Below are positions 1-8,754 of a DNA stretch of 64,000 bases, piece after piece. Source of the DNA: SPCO01 sp964579825 (GTDB lineage: Bacteria > Chloroflexota > Limnocylindria > Limnocylindrales > CSP1-4); assembly GCA_964579825.1 (NCBI GenBank), contig CAZOHT010000003.1, positions 1 through 64,000 on the forward strand. Direction: 5' to 3'. Both the position numbers and the translations under genes were made by a program. A model generated the notes under the pieces. The model saw only the letters and a list, made by a program, of their open reading frames with translations. It searched no databases and was not told the origin of the DNA. Every line of letters begins with the position of its first letter. Position 1 is the first letter of the stretch.

Positions 1-1475
1 TCCTGCTCACGCATGCCCACCTGGACCATTGCGGCCTGCTGCCGGTCCTCGGCCGTGAGGGCTACACCGGCCCGATCCACGCGACGGCCGGGACCGTGGA
101 GCTCGCCACCGTCGTGCTGCTGGACTCCGGGCATCTTCACGAGGAATTCGCCAAGCGCGAGGCCCGCTGGGAGAAGCGCCACCCGGAGCTGGTCGCTGCC
201 GATGATCGGAAGCACGCCGATGCCTACCAGGCCGCGCTCGACCTCGCGGAGGACGGAGAAGATGGCGTCCTGGGCGGGCCGGCGGACGCCAGCTCGGCCG
301 GCGAGCACGTCGCCACGACCATCGAACCCGACCGCACGCCGACCGCGCCCGCCTCCTGGCCACGCGATCCTGAGGCGGAGCTCCGCGCCCAGCCCGCCGC
401 GATCGACATCGACCTCGACGCCCCGCTCTACACCGTCAAGGACGCCGAGGCGGTCCTGCCGCAGTTCTCGCCCGTCCAGTACGGCGAGGAGCTCGAGGTG
501 GCGCCCGGCATCCACGCCACGTTCCTCGATGCCGGCCACATCCTGGGCTCGGCGATCATCCGGGTCCGCGTCACGGCGGCGGACGGCGGCGGCGAACGCG
601 TCATCGTCTTCTCCGGCGACGTCGGTCGGCCCGGTACGCCGATCCTGCGCGACCCCACCGTCATGACCGGCGCCGACTACGTCCTCGTCGAGTCCACGTA
701 CGGTGGCCGCGAGCACGAGCCGGAGGCGGAGGCGATCCTGATCCTGGCCGAGACGATCCGGATGGTCGCGGAGGCGGACGGCGTGCTGCTCGTGCCGTCG
801 TTCGCGATCGGGCGGACCCAGGAAGTCGTCTGGGAGCTGGACCGCCTCATCGAGCGCGGCGAGATCCCGCTCCTGCCGCTCTACCTGGATTCACCGATGG
901 CCCAGAAGGCGTCCGACATCTATCGCCGCCATCCCGAGTACTACGACGAGGAGACGGCCCAGCTGCTGCGGGACGGGGAGTCGCCGCTGGACTACCCGAA
1001 CCAGACCGTGGTGCGCGACTACAAGGCGTCGCAGGCGCTCGCTCGGGCGCCGCGCCCGTACATGATCGTTGCGTCCAACGGGATGCTCACCGGCGGGCGC
1101 GTCGTCGGTCACCTGCGCAACCTGATCGACGACCCCACCGCCACGATCCTGTTCGTCGGCTACCAGGGGGAGGGGACCCTTGGGTCGCACCTCCAGGCCG
1201 GCGCCGAGACGGTCAAGCTCGATGGCCAGGTCCGCCGTGTCCGCTGCCAGGTCCGCTCGATCAGCGGCTTCAGTGCTCATGCGGACGAGAGCGAACTCCT
1301 GGACTGGCTGCGCGCGTTCGGGGCGGGCCGGACGCCCGGCGATCCCGGCTATCCGCGCAGGGTCTTCCTGGTCCACGGCGACCCCGAGGCGCAGGTCGCC
1401 CTGGAGCCGAAGGTGCGAGACCTGGGCTACGCCACCCACGTCCCGCACTGGCACGAACGGGTCACGCTGGACTGA
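1..1475 (+). CDS. MBL-fold beta-CASP RNA exonuclease (5'-truncated by window edge)
   Basis: The gene runs in from the left edge in the frame of base 3, so its N-terminus is missing. The metal-binding signature HAHLDH is encoded at bases 12-29. Further on come a GDVGRPG segment with Asp, STYGG, the beta-CASP block PSFAIGRTQE, SNGMLTGGR and the C-terminal FSAHAD near bases 1270-1287. Order and spacing are those of CPSF73/YSH1-type metallo-beta-lactamase RNA-processing nucleases, which cut or trim RNA in the cytoplasm using two zinc ions. An acidic Ala/Pro-rich insertion of about 60 residues lies between the first metal motif and the conserved GDVGRPG segment (bases about 210-420), making the protein (at least 490 residues) slightly longer than the usual 450-470. 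The family assignment is firm; the RNA substrate is unknown. Confidence 0.9.
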   Translation, partial: LLTHAHLDHCGLLPVLGREGYTGPIHATAGTVELATVVLLDSGHLHEEFAKREARWEKRHPELVAADDRKHADAYQAALDLAEDGEDGVLGGPADASSAGEHVATTIEPDRTPTAPASWPRDPEAELRAQPAAIDIDLDAPLYTVKDAEAVLPQFSPVQYGEELEVAPGIHATFLDAGHILGSAIIRVRVTAADGGGERVIVFSGDVGRPGTPILRDPTVMTGADYVLVESTYGGREHEPEAEAILILAETIRMVAEADGVLLVPSFAIGRTQEVVWELDRLIERGEIPLLPLYLDSPMAQKASDIYRRHPEYYDEETAQLLRDGESPLDYPNQTVVRDYKASQALARAPRPYMIVASNGMLTGGRVVGHLRNLIDDPTATILFVGYQGEGTLGSHLQAGAETVKLDGQVRRVRCQVRSISGFSAHADESELLDWLRAFGAGRTPGDPGYPRRVFLVHGDPEAQVALEPKVRDLGYATHVPHWHERVTLD

Positions 1476-1565
1476 CGTCCGGGCTCGACGCATCAGGCGC
1501 GACATGCCTCGAGCCGCGGCCGCCACCGGGTCCGCGTGGACGTCGCGCCCGTTACGCTTGCGTCG

Positions 1566-3095
1566 ATGCGACCCAGCCTGAACATCCTGGAGCCCGAGCT
1601 CATCACGCGGATCGTCGACGAGGCGATGCGCGTGCTGTCCGAGACGGGCATGGAGATCCGCGGCGCGGAGATGCGCCAGCGGCTCGTGGACCACGGACTA
1701 CCGCTCGACGCGAACGGCCGGATCCACTTCCCGCGCGAGGTCGTGGAGGCCGCCATCGCGAGCGCCCCCTCGTCGTTCTGGCTGTACGACCGGGACGGGA
1801 ACCCGCACGCCGACATCGGGGATGACCGGGTCCACTTCATCCCGGGCTCGTCCGGGCTGAAGATCCTGGACCACCGGACGGGCGAGACGCGGCTGGCAAA
1901 CTCCACGGACTTCGTCGAATACGTCCGCCTAGGCGACGGCCTGGCGAACATCCCGTACCTCGCCACCGCCTTCTCGACGAACGACGACATCGAGGCCCAG
2001 GTCTCGGACGCGTGGCGCCTGTTCATGACCCTGACGAACTCGAAGAAGCCGGTCGTGTCCGGGGCGTTCACGGAGCACGGCGTGCCGCGGATGGCCGCGA
2101 TGATGGAGCTCTTCCGCGACGGCCGGGCGGACCTCATCGCCCGCCCCATGAGCATCTTCACGATCACCGCGACCGGCAACTTCCGGTACAGCGAGGACTC
2201 GTGCCAGAACCTGATCGACTGCGTCGAGGCCGGCATCCCGGTCGAGATCGTGCCGGTCACGCTGATGGGCCTTATCGCCCCGGTAACGGTCGTCGGGGCC
2301 ACGGTCTTCCACACCGCGGACGTCCTGGCCGGCATCACGATGGCCCAGGTCATCCGACCGGGCGCGCCGGTGCTGTTCGGTGGGGCGCCGGCCACGTTCC
2401 ACATGAAGATCGCCAGCTCGCCGATGGCGGCCATCGAGGCCCTCCAGCTGGACGCGGCGTACGTGGCGGTCGGCAAGTCCCTCGGCCTGCCGTGCCAGTC
2501 GTACATGGCCCTCACGGACGGGCCGATCCTCGACGCCCAGGCGGGCGCGGAGACGTTCGGGAGCGCGCTCATCGCCGCACTCGCCGGGGTCAACTCGGTG
2601 TCCGGTCCCGGGATGCTGGACTTCCTGCTGGTGTTCAGCCTGCCCAAGCTCGTGTTCGATGACGAGATGTGCGCCCAGGCGCTGCGGTTCGTCCGCGAAG
2701 TGAAGGTCGCCGACGACCTGCCGGTGAACGAGCTCATCGACCAGCTGATGGCCGACCAGCACCTGATCATGGCCCCGCACACGACCGCGCACTGGCCGGA
2801 GGAGCTGTACCTGCCGAGTTCGATCGTGGATCGCGACAACCGCGAGGCGTGGCTCAAGGCCGGCGGCAAGGACACCTACCAGCGCGCCTGCGACGAGGTG
2901 GATCGCCGCCTCGCGGAGTACGTCCCGCTCGAGACCGACTTGCTGATCGAGGAGGAACTGCGCTCGATCATCCGGTCCGGCCTGGTGTCGCAGACCGAGC
3001 TACCGATCCTGCCGCCCGCGCCGCAGCCGACCGCCCGGGCCGACGCCGGTGGCGGTCGCCGACGCAATCTCCGTCGGGAGCGCCCGGCCGACTGA
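1566..3095 (+). CDS. MttB-family (trimethylamine/betaine-type) methyltransferase
   Basis: The 509-residue protein has the length and sequence character of the MttB superfamily, whose members move a methyl group from a quaternary or tertiary amine to a corrinoid protein. The frame is open throughout with no in-frame amber codon, so this is a non-pyrrolysine member, nearer in kind to glycine-betaine methyltransferases than to true trimethylamine MttB. The start is ATG 1566, because TACGCT at 1553-1558 sits 7 bases upstream as a leaderless -10 box; a GTG at 1536 is in frame but less likely. No corrinoid protein gene lies nearby, so the partner must be elsewhere. A GC-rich hairpin follows the stop immediately. 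Substrate is unknown. Confidence 0.85.
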   Translation: MRPSLNILEPELITRIVDEAMRVLSETGMEIRGAEMRQRLVDHGLPLDANGRIHFPREVVEAAIASAPSSFWLYDRDGNPHADIGDDRVHFIPGSSGLKILDHRTGETRLANSTDFVEYVRLGDGLANIPYLATAFSTNDDIEAQVSDAWRLFMTLTNSKKPVVSGAFTEHGVPRMAAMMELFRDGRADLIARPMSIFTITATGNFRYSEDSCQNLIDCVEAGIPVEIVPVTLMGLIAPVTVVGATVFHTADVLAGITMAQVIRPGAPVLFGGAPATFHMKIASSPMAAIEALQLDAAYVAVGKSLGLPCQSYMALTDGPILDAQAGAETFGSALIAALAGVNSVSGPGMLDFLLVFSLPKLVFDDEMCAQALRFVREVKVADDLPVNELIDQLMADQHLIMAPHTTAHWPEELYLPSSIVDRDNREAWLKAGGKDTYQRACDEVDRRLAEYVPLETDLLIEEELRSIIRSGLVSQTELPILPPAPQPTARADAGGGRRRNLRRERPAD

Positions 3096-3117
3096 GCGCG
3101 GCGCGGTTCCGCCGCGC
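3096..3117 (+). terminator. hairpin directly after the MttB-family gene
   Basis: A perfect 8-bp stem (3096-3103 with 3110-3117) and a 6-base loop start at the first base after the stop codon. There is no T-tract, so it may be a U-less terminator or only an RNA 3'-end stabiliser. Confidence 0.4.
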
Positions 3118-3215
3118 GGCGACCGAAAGTACCCGCGTTCGCGCGACGTTTCCCCTACGGACGCCGCCGGCCCATGCCCCTAGCGTGAGGGCACATCCGG
3201 AAGCATGGGTAGCGA

Positions 3216-4667
3216 GTGAACGTTCGAACACGACGAGGGACACGCTTCACGCTGGGGGGCGCGCTTGCGCTCGCCGCGTGGCTGGCTGTCTCGCTCGCCT
3301 GGTTCGCGACGCCGGTGCTGGCGATCACCTGTCCGGACAACGGCAACCTGACGAACGCCTCCGTGAGTCCCGCCAGCGGAACGACGGCGACCTCGTTCAC
3401 GTTCTCGGTCACCTACCAGGACAACGCGAGCGAGACGCCGCAGCGGGTCTGGGCGAGGCTCCCCGGGGGCCCCGACCTCGTCGACCTGAGCTCGGGCGGC
3501 GGCAACTTGAGCGTCGGCGTCGTCTACAGCGGGTCCAGCCAGCTGCCGGCGGGCACGACCCAGGTCCGGATCCGAGCGCTGCCGGACGGCGTGACCGTCA
3601 CGTGTCAGCTGACGGTCAATGTCACCGTGACCGTCGCCCCCACGCCGACCCCGACCCCGGCCCCGACCCCCACCCCGACCCCGACGCCGGTCCCGACGGC
3701 GACCCCCGCTCCGACGCCGAAGCCCACGCCCAAGCCGACACCCAAGCCGACCGCCAAGCCGACACCCAAGCCGACCGCCAAGCCGACACCGAAGCCCACC
3801 GCCAAGCCGACCGCCGCACCCACCGACGAGCCAACGGCGGTCCCGACCGACCCGGCGAGCGTCGCGCCGGACCCGACCGCCACCGATAGCCCGACCGCCA
3901 CCCCGGACGACACCGTCGCCTCGCCCGACCCGACCGACAGCGAGCCACCGATCACGGCCGTGGCCGGCGGCACGACCGGTGGTCAGAACGGGTCCGGTGG
4001 TAGCGGCGGCGTGGCGGGCAGCGGTGGTGCACCGGCCCTCGATGGCAGCTCCGGTCCGAACCCCTTGCTCGCCTTGCTCGTCCTGACGCTGGGCGGTCTG
4101 TTCCTGCTGTTCATGGTCTCGCGCCGTCGCCGTGGCGCCGATCACGGATCGGCCCTGGGTGAACTCGCTCTGGCCGGAGCGGCCGCGAGCCCCACGATGA
4201 CCGCGCCACCACCGGTCCGACCGACCGCGGCCCCGAAGCCGAGCAAGCCGCCGAAGGCCGCTCCCGTGAAGGCCGCTCCGGCCGCGGTCGCCCCGAAGTC
4301 AGCCCCGACGCCGGTCCCGAAGGCCGCCGCCGCGCCGCCGATCTCGCCGCTGCTCGCCGCGAAGGCCGCAGCGACCGCCGAGACGAGGGCGTCCGGCAAG
4401 AAGGGGGCCGACAAGAAGGGCGCCGAGAAAGCCGCCGCGAAGCCGCCGGCCAAGGGCAACGAGCGGTTCCGGATCGGGTACCGCAGCGTGCGGATCGGCG
4501 ACGGCCCGGACGAGTTCCGCTCGACCGAGCTCGGACGCCTGGACCGGGGCGACGAGGTGGAGATCCTGGGTTCCCACGAGGGGTTCCTGCAGGTCCGCAC
4601 GCCGGCCGGCCTGACCGGCTGGATCCCGCGCCACACGATCACCGGGAGCCCGATCACCAGCTCCTAG
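3216..4667 (+). CDS. secreted/membrane Pro-Thr-rich protein with C-terminal SH3b domain
   Basis: This 483-residue protein reads as a signal peptide or N-terminal anchor (residues 10-35), an Ig-like extracellular segment (36-135), a long Pro/Thr/Lys linker of repeated PTPKPTAK-type units (about 140-215), a Gly/Ser stretch, one membrane helix (about 283-302) followed by RRRR, an Ala/Pro/Lys-rich linker, and a bacterial SH3-like domain (about 415-478) containing GYRSVRIG, GRLDRGDEVEILG and GWIPRHTI. SH3b domains usually bind cell-wall or sugar ligands. The start is GTG 3216, giving MNVRTRRG before the hydrophobic segment. With a cleaved signal and a basic cluster after the second helix, the SH3b domain would be cytoplasmic, which is unusual. 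Function unknown. Confidence 0.75.
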   Translation: MNVRTRRGTRFTLGGALALAAWLAVSLAWFATPVLAITCPDNGNLTNASVSPASGTTATSFTFSVTYQDNASETPQRVWARLPGGPDLVDLSSGGGNLSVGVVYSGSSQLPAGTTQVRIRALPDGVTVTCQLTVNVTVTVAPTPTPTPAPTPTPTPTPVPTATPAPTPKPTPKPTPKPTAKPTPKPTAKPTPKPTAKPTAAPTDEPTAVPTDPASVAPDPTATDSPTATPDDTVASPDPTDSEPPITAVAGGTTGGQNGSGGSGGVAGSGGAPALDGSSGPNPLLALLVLTLGGLFLLFMVSRRRRGADHGSALGELALAGAAASPTMTAPPPVRPTAAPKPSKPPKAAPVKAAPAAVAPKSAPTPVPKAAAAPPISPLLAAKAAATAETRASGKKGADKKGAEKAAAKPPAKGNERFRIGYRSVRIGDGPDEFRSTELGRLDRGDEVEILGSHEGFLQVRTPAGLTGWIPRHTITGSPITSS

Positions 4668-5004
4668 GTGCGCTGACCGGGGCGGTGACGGTGATACGAG
4701 CCGCTACGCCCGGTCCGTGTCGATGACGCTGGCAGCAGCGGCGTTCCGGCAGATTCGCCTCAGGCGGGCGCTGGTCAGGCTTCCAGCGGACGCAGCAGTC
4801 CGGCTGAGCGTCCATCGTTCCGTCACGTCCCACCAGACCGGCAGATGCCCGCCTGCGGACACGTCTGGCAGCGGATCCCTGCCCTGTGATCGCCTGAGGC
4901 TCGTCTGCCGGTTCCCGGCCGACACGCGTGTCGCGACGCGCTCGACCGAACGGACATGTCGACACCGCGGTTTGGGATCACGCCGTCCTCGAGAGGTCAG
5001 CCCG
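4668..5004. other. intergenic region with no recognised feature
   Basis: 337 bases separate the SH3b gene from the convergent xthA. I see no convincing reading frame, RNA gene, strong hairpin or repeat here. Confidence 0.5.
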
Positions 5005-5925
5005 TCAGCGCGTTCGCGCGGCGATCCGCTTGAGGGCCCCGGCCCAGTCCACGTCCAGCGGCCGTCCGGGCTCGTCCAGGTCGATGAGCAGTGGCGCATG
5101 GTCCGAGGGGACCGGCGGCCCCTTCCGAGCGTCGCGGTCGATCTCGGCGTCCACGAGACGGAGCGCGACCGGCGGCGACACGAGCAGCAGGTCGATGCGC
5201 ATCCCCAGGTTCTTGTGGAACATGCCAGCTCGGTAGTCCCACCACGTGTAGCGACCCGACTCGTCGTGGCGGGCCCGATACGCGTCGGTCAAGCCCAGTT
5301 CCAGCAGGGTGGCGACAGCCGCCCGTTCCGGCTCGGAGACATGCGTGCCGCCATGGACGGCGACGGGATCCCAGACGTCGACCGGCGTGGGGGCGACGTT
5401 GAAGTCCCCGCCGATGACCAGCGACCCGGCGTGTGGCGCGGCCGGATCGAGTGCATCGGACTCGCGCACCCAGCGCGCCAGGCGGTCGAACCAGGCGAGC
5501 TTGCCGAGGTAGAAGGGCGACCCGACGACGCGACCGTTCGGCGCATAGATGCTGACGACGCGCAGGCCGTCGACCGTCGCGGCCACCATCCTGGCCTCGT
5601 CGAACGGGTCGAAGTCGTCCTCGCTCGCGCCGGCGCCACCGGCCCCACCCGGCCCGGAGTCGCGGACCGGCCCGTCGCCGAAGTTGGTGACCACATCACT
5701 GATCGCCAGCCCGTTCCGTGCCGCGATCGCCACGCCGTTCCAGCGACCCTCGCCGTGGTGGACGAACTGGTAGCCGGCCATCGCGAACGCCATCACCGGG
5801 GCGTCATCGTCGGTGAGCTTCGTCTCCTGGATGAGCAGGATGTCTGGCTCGGCGCGGGCGAGCCAGTTCTCGACCGCCTCCTGGCGGGCCTTGAGCGAAT
5901 TGACGTTCCAGGTCGCGATGCGCAT
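5005..5925 (-). CDS. xthA: exodeoxyribonuclease III (AP endonuclease)
   Basis: This 306-residue enzyme of the exonuclease III / endonuclease-exonuclease-phosphatase fold cleaves at abasic sites and trims 3' ends in base-excision repair. Visible motifs are MRIATWNVNSLKAR at the N-terminus, ETKL with the metal-binding Glu, YAPNG, GGDFNVAP and the C-terminal SDHAPL with the catalytic His. A Gly/Ala/Asp-rich insertion of about 25 residues interrupts the middle; the family is usually about 260-270 long. I chose ATG 5925 because TACGCT (5938-5933) lies 7 bases upstream; a GTG three bases earlier is possible. It diverges from the aminotransferase-like gene with about 50 bases between starts. Confidence 0.93.
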   Translation of the reverse strand: MRIATWNVNSLKARQEAVENWLARAEPDILLIQETKLTDDDAPVMAFAMAGYQFVHHGEGRWNGVAIAARNGLAISDVVTNFGDGPVRDSGPGGAGGAGASEDDFDPFDEARMVAATVDGLRVVSIYAPNGRVVGSPFYLGKLAWFDRLARWVRESDALDPAAPHAGSLVIGGDFNVAPTPVDVWDPVAVHGGTHVSEPERAAVATLLELGLTDAYRARHDESGRYTWWDYRAGMFHKNLGMRIDLLLVSPPVALRLVDAEIDRDARKGPPVPSDHAPLLIDLDEPGRPLDVDWAGALKRIAARTR

Positions 5926-5975
5926 CACGGACAGCGTACCCGCTGGCCACCAACGTCAACGACTACCATGCGTCC

Positions 5976-7700
5976 ATGCGCGTGCCGGCCGATCCACCGA
6001 CCGCCCTCGTCGACCAGATCCGGGCGTCCGTGATCGGGGACGACGAGGCCGTCGCCGGGCCATTCGGGATCCGACGGGTCACCTACGCCGACTACACGGC
6101 GTCCGGTCGGGCGTTGACGTTCATCGAGGACTACATCCGCGACGCGGTCCTTCCGCTGTACGCCAACACCCACACCGAGTCGTCCGGGACCGGCCTCCAG
6201 ACATCGCGCTTCCGGGAGGAGGCCCGCGACATCATCCGGGCGTCGGTCGGGGCCACGGACGAGCACGCGGTCATCTTCTGCGGGTCCGGCATGACCGGCG
6301 CGATCAACAAGCTCGTGGACATCCTCAACATCCGGATCCCGGCCGATCTCGACGACCGCTATGCCCTCCGCTCGCACATCCCGGCCGAGGCTCGACCGGT
6401 CGTCTTCATCGGACCGTACGAGCATCACAGCAACGAGTTGCCCTGGCGCGAATCGATCGCCGACGTGATCACCATCGGCGAGGACGCCGACGGGCGCATC
6501 GACCTGGCCATGCTGGCGCGCGTCCTCGAGGAGACCGACGATCGCCCGACGCGCATCGGATCGTTCTCGGCGGCATCGAATGTGACCGGCATCCTGTCCG
6601 ACACTCGGGCGATCTCCGTGCTGCTCCATCGTCACGGCGCGTTGTCCTTCTGGGACTTCGCGGCGGCGGCTCCGTACGTGGAGATCGAGATGTCGCCGCA
6701 TCGAGCCGGACCGGACGCCGAGCTCGACTACAAGGACGCCATCGTCCTGAGCCCGCACAAGCTCATCGGTGGGCCCGGGACCCCGGGCGTGCTGGTCGGC
6801 CGTCGTGACCTGTTCCACAACCGCGTCCCGGCGGCCCCAGGCGGTGGGACCGTCGCGTACGTCAACCCGCTGGAGCACCTGTACCTCGCGGATCCGGAGC
6901 ATCGCGAGGAGGGTGGGACCCCGGCCATCGTCGAGTCGATCCGGGCCGGCCTGGCGTTCCAGCTCAAGGAGCGCGTCGGCAGCGAGGCGATCCGCGAACT
7001 CGAGGAGTCGTTCATCCAGCGAGCGATGGGGGTCTGGGCGGACGAGCCGGCGATCGGGCTGCTGGGGAACGCGGCGCTTCCCCGGTTGTCGATCGTGTCG
7101 TTCACCGTCCGCCACGACGGCCGCTACCTGCACCACAACTACGTGGTCGCGCTGCTCAACGACCTGTTCGGGATCCAATCGCGCGGCGGCTGCTCGTGCG
7201 CCGGCCCGTACGGCCATCGTCTGCTCGGCATCGACATCGAGACGTCGCACTCGTTCGAGCGGGCCATCTCGCGCGGTTGCGAGGGCATCAAGCCCGGCTG
7301 GATCCGGGTCAACTTCAACTACTTCATCAGCGAGGCCGTCTTCGACTTCCTCGTCCGAGCCGTCGCGGTCGTCGCCCGGGATGGCTGGCGGCTGCTGCCG
7401 TGGTACCGCTTCGACCCGCCGACGGGGCTGTGGCGACACGCCGCCGGGTCGCCCGAGGCGCCGATGTCCTTGCACGACATCCGGTACGAGGCGGGCGAGA
7501 TCCGCTATCCGGCGCACCGGCATCGCGAGCCAGAGTCGCGGCTGGCGGAGTACCTCGACGCGGCGGAGGCGATCCTGGCCGATCCGGTCGGGACGCTCGG
7601 GCCGCCGCCGGAACCCGAGCGACTGGCAGCGGACGAGGACTTCGAATCGCTTCGCTGGTTCTGGCTTCCCGAGGAGATCCGCGCCGCGTCAGGTCGGTGA
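5976..7700 (+). CDS. class V aminotransferase / cysteine desulfurase-like PLP enzyme
   Basis: This large 574-residue protein has fold type I PLP features. YADYTASGR is near the N-terminus, FCGSGMTGAINK is at the cofactor phosphate site, and LSPHKLIGGPGTPG carries the PLP-binding lysine K262. A later RGGCSCAGPYG segment supplies cysteines where cysteine desulfurases carry their active-site loop. It is about 170 residues longer than SufS/IscS, mostly at the C-terminus. It might release sulfur or selenium from an amino acid, but no Fe-S assembly genes are adjacent, so the substrate is open. ATG 5976 follows a TACCAT box at 5964-5969 by 6 bases. Confidence 0.8.
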   Translation: MRVPADPPTALVDQIRASVIGDDEAVAGPFGIRRVTYADYTASGRALTFIEDYIRDAVLPLYANTHTESSGTGLQTSRFREEARDIIRASVGATDEHAVIFCGSGMTGAINKLVDILNIRIPADLDDRYALRSHIPAEARPVVFIGPYEHHSNELPWRESIADVITIGEDADGRIDLAMLARVLEETDDRPTRIGSFSAASNVTGILSDTRAISVLLHRHGALSFWDFAAAAPYVEIEMSPHRAGPDAELDYKDAIVLSPHKLIGGPGTPGVLVGRRDLFHNRVPAAPGGGTVAYVNPLEHLYLADPEHREEGGTPAIVESIRAGLAFQLKERVGSEAIRELEESFIQRAMGVWADEPAIGLLGNAALPRLSIVSFTVRHDGRYLHHNYVVALLNDLFGIQSRGGCSCAGPYGHRLLGIDIETSHSFERAISRGCEGIKPGWIRVNFNYFISEAVFDFLVRAVAVVARDGWRLLPWYRFDPPTGLWRHAAGSPEAPMSLHDIRYEAGEIRYPAHRHREPESRLAEYLDAAEAILADPVGTLGPPPEPERLAADEDFESLRWFWLPEEIRAASGR

Positions 7701-7734
7701 CGCGTGCCGCCGGGGGGACGCCGCCCGCGCGGGC

Positions 7735-8412
7735 CTAGTACCGGCGACCGCGCTGGCGCTCCAGGTCGAAGGTGGCCGTGTCGGCGACGGCCATGACGGC
7801 CATCGTGCCGGCCTGGACCGGATCGGAGACGACGAGGTCCGCGTGATCGGTGATGGACCCGACCATGTTGAGCGCGATGATCGGGATCCCGACGGCGCGC
7901 AGCTCGTCGGCGGCGGTGCTGATGTCGCCACCCATGATCGACCCGGCGAGGACGAGCAACCGGGCGCGCGACAGGTCCGCGACGGCCCGGACGGCCGCGG
8001 CGATGTTGTCCTCGCCGACGAGCGGGATGGTGTCGACCGAGATGCGCTCGCCGCGCAGGTTGTGCCGATCGGCCTCCGTGACCGCGCCAAGGGCGACCTG
8101 CGCGACCTGGGCGCCGCCGCCCACCACGATGATCCGCTTGCCGAACACGCGATCGAGCGCGCGGGTCAGGTGGACCGTCCGCACGTCATCGAGCCCTTCG
8201 AGGGCGGCGACCAGGTCCGGCTCGGAGACCCCCTCGACCTCGAGCTCGATCTCGACCAGCGGCGGATCGCCGTCCAGTCGCCGGACGGTGGTCAGGGCGC
8301 GGATCCGGCCCTTGATGCCGGCCACCCGATCCGCGACGGCGGTGATCGCCTCGGGCCGGTCGATGACGTCGAAGCGAAGGGCGGCGGTCTCGGCCGTGCG
8401 GCGCCTGGCCAT
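7735..8412 (-). CDS. ACT-domain / DUF5612-like regulatory protein
   Basis: The 225-residue protein has an N-terminal ACT-like domain (residues about 10-75) and a C-terminal Rossmann-like part with IIVVGGGAQVAQVALGAV, LVLAGSIMGGDIS and a final DTATFDLERQRG. It resembles the ACT plus DUF5612 proteins I recall from methanogens and some bacteria, whose role is unknown; ACT domains usually bind amino acids. Its ATG overlaps the stop of the upstream ACT gene (TGATG, one shared base), so the two are translationally coupled. It is convergent with the aminotransferase-like gene, 34 bases away. Confidence 0.7.
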   Translation of the reverse strand: MARRRTAETAALRFDVIDRPEAITAVADRVAGIKGRIRALTTVRRLDGDPPLVEIELEVEGVSEPDLVAALEGLDDVRTVHLTRALDRVFGKRIIVVGGGAQVAQVALGAVTEADRHNLRGERISVDTIPLVGEDNIAAAVRAVADLSRARLLVLAGSIMGGDISTAADELRAVGIPIIALNMVGSITDHADLVVSDPVQAGTMAVMAVADTATFDLERQRGRRY

Positions 8413-8696
8413 CAGCCGAGCGAACCTCGGCCGGCCGCACCTGCCGTCAGGTCGATCGTCGGGGGGATGGGGCCATCGGCGGCGGTGGGGTCGTGCTCCT
8501 CGAATGGCAGGCCCAGGCTGGCGAACGCCTCGCGCGTGAGTGCCGCGTCGGAGGTCGTGAGCATGAGCGCGCCATCGGTGTCCTCGGCCACGCCGACGAT
8601 CCCGGTGATGTTCACGCGACGTTCGGCGAGCGCGGTCGCGACGCGGGCGAGCGACCCCGGCTGATCGTCGAGCTTGACTGTGAACCAGACCGTCAC
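8412..8696 (-). CDS. single ACT-domain protein
   Basis: This 94-residue protein starts MTVWFTVKLDDQPGSLARV, the typical beta-strand/helix opening of an amino-acid-binding ACT domain, followed by NITGIVGV and a second strand-helix unit. I chose GTG 8696 because a perfect AGGAGG lies 7 bases upstream; a longer in-frame start at 8717 would put that site inside the gene. It is coupled to the next ACT/DUF5612-like gene by a one-base TGATG overlap, which suggests the two products act together as one amino-acid-sensing unit. Confidence 0.8.
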   Translation of the reverse strand: MTVWFTVKLDDQPGSLARVATALAERRVNITGIVGVAEDTDGALMLTTSDAALTREAFASLGLPFEEHDPTAADGPIPPTIDLTAGAAGRGSLG

Positions 8697-8754
8697 CAAG
8701 GCACCTCCTGTGCCCACGATGGTACCCGCTGGGCCTCCGCGCTAGGCTGTGGCG

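Noticed and set aside
1566..3095. Pyrrolysine-containing MttB
   Set aside because: There is no in-frame amber codon and the protein is full length without it.
4717..6033. 438-residue plus-strand open frame across 4.7-6.0 kb
   Set aside because: Mostly antisense of xthA; the non-overlapping 5' part has no ribosome site or domain.
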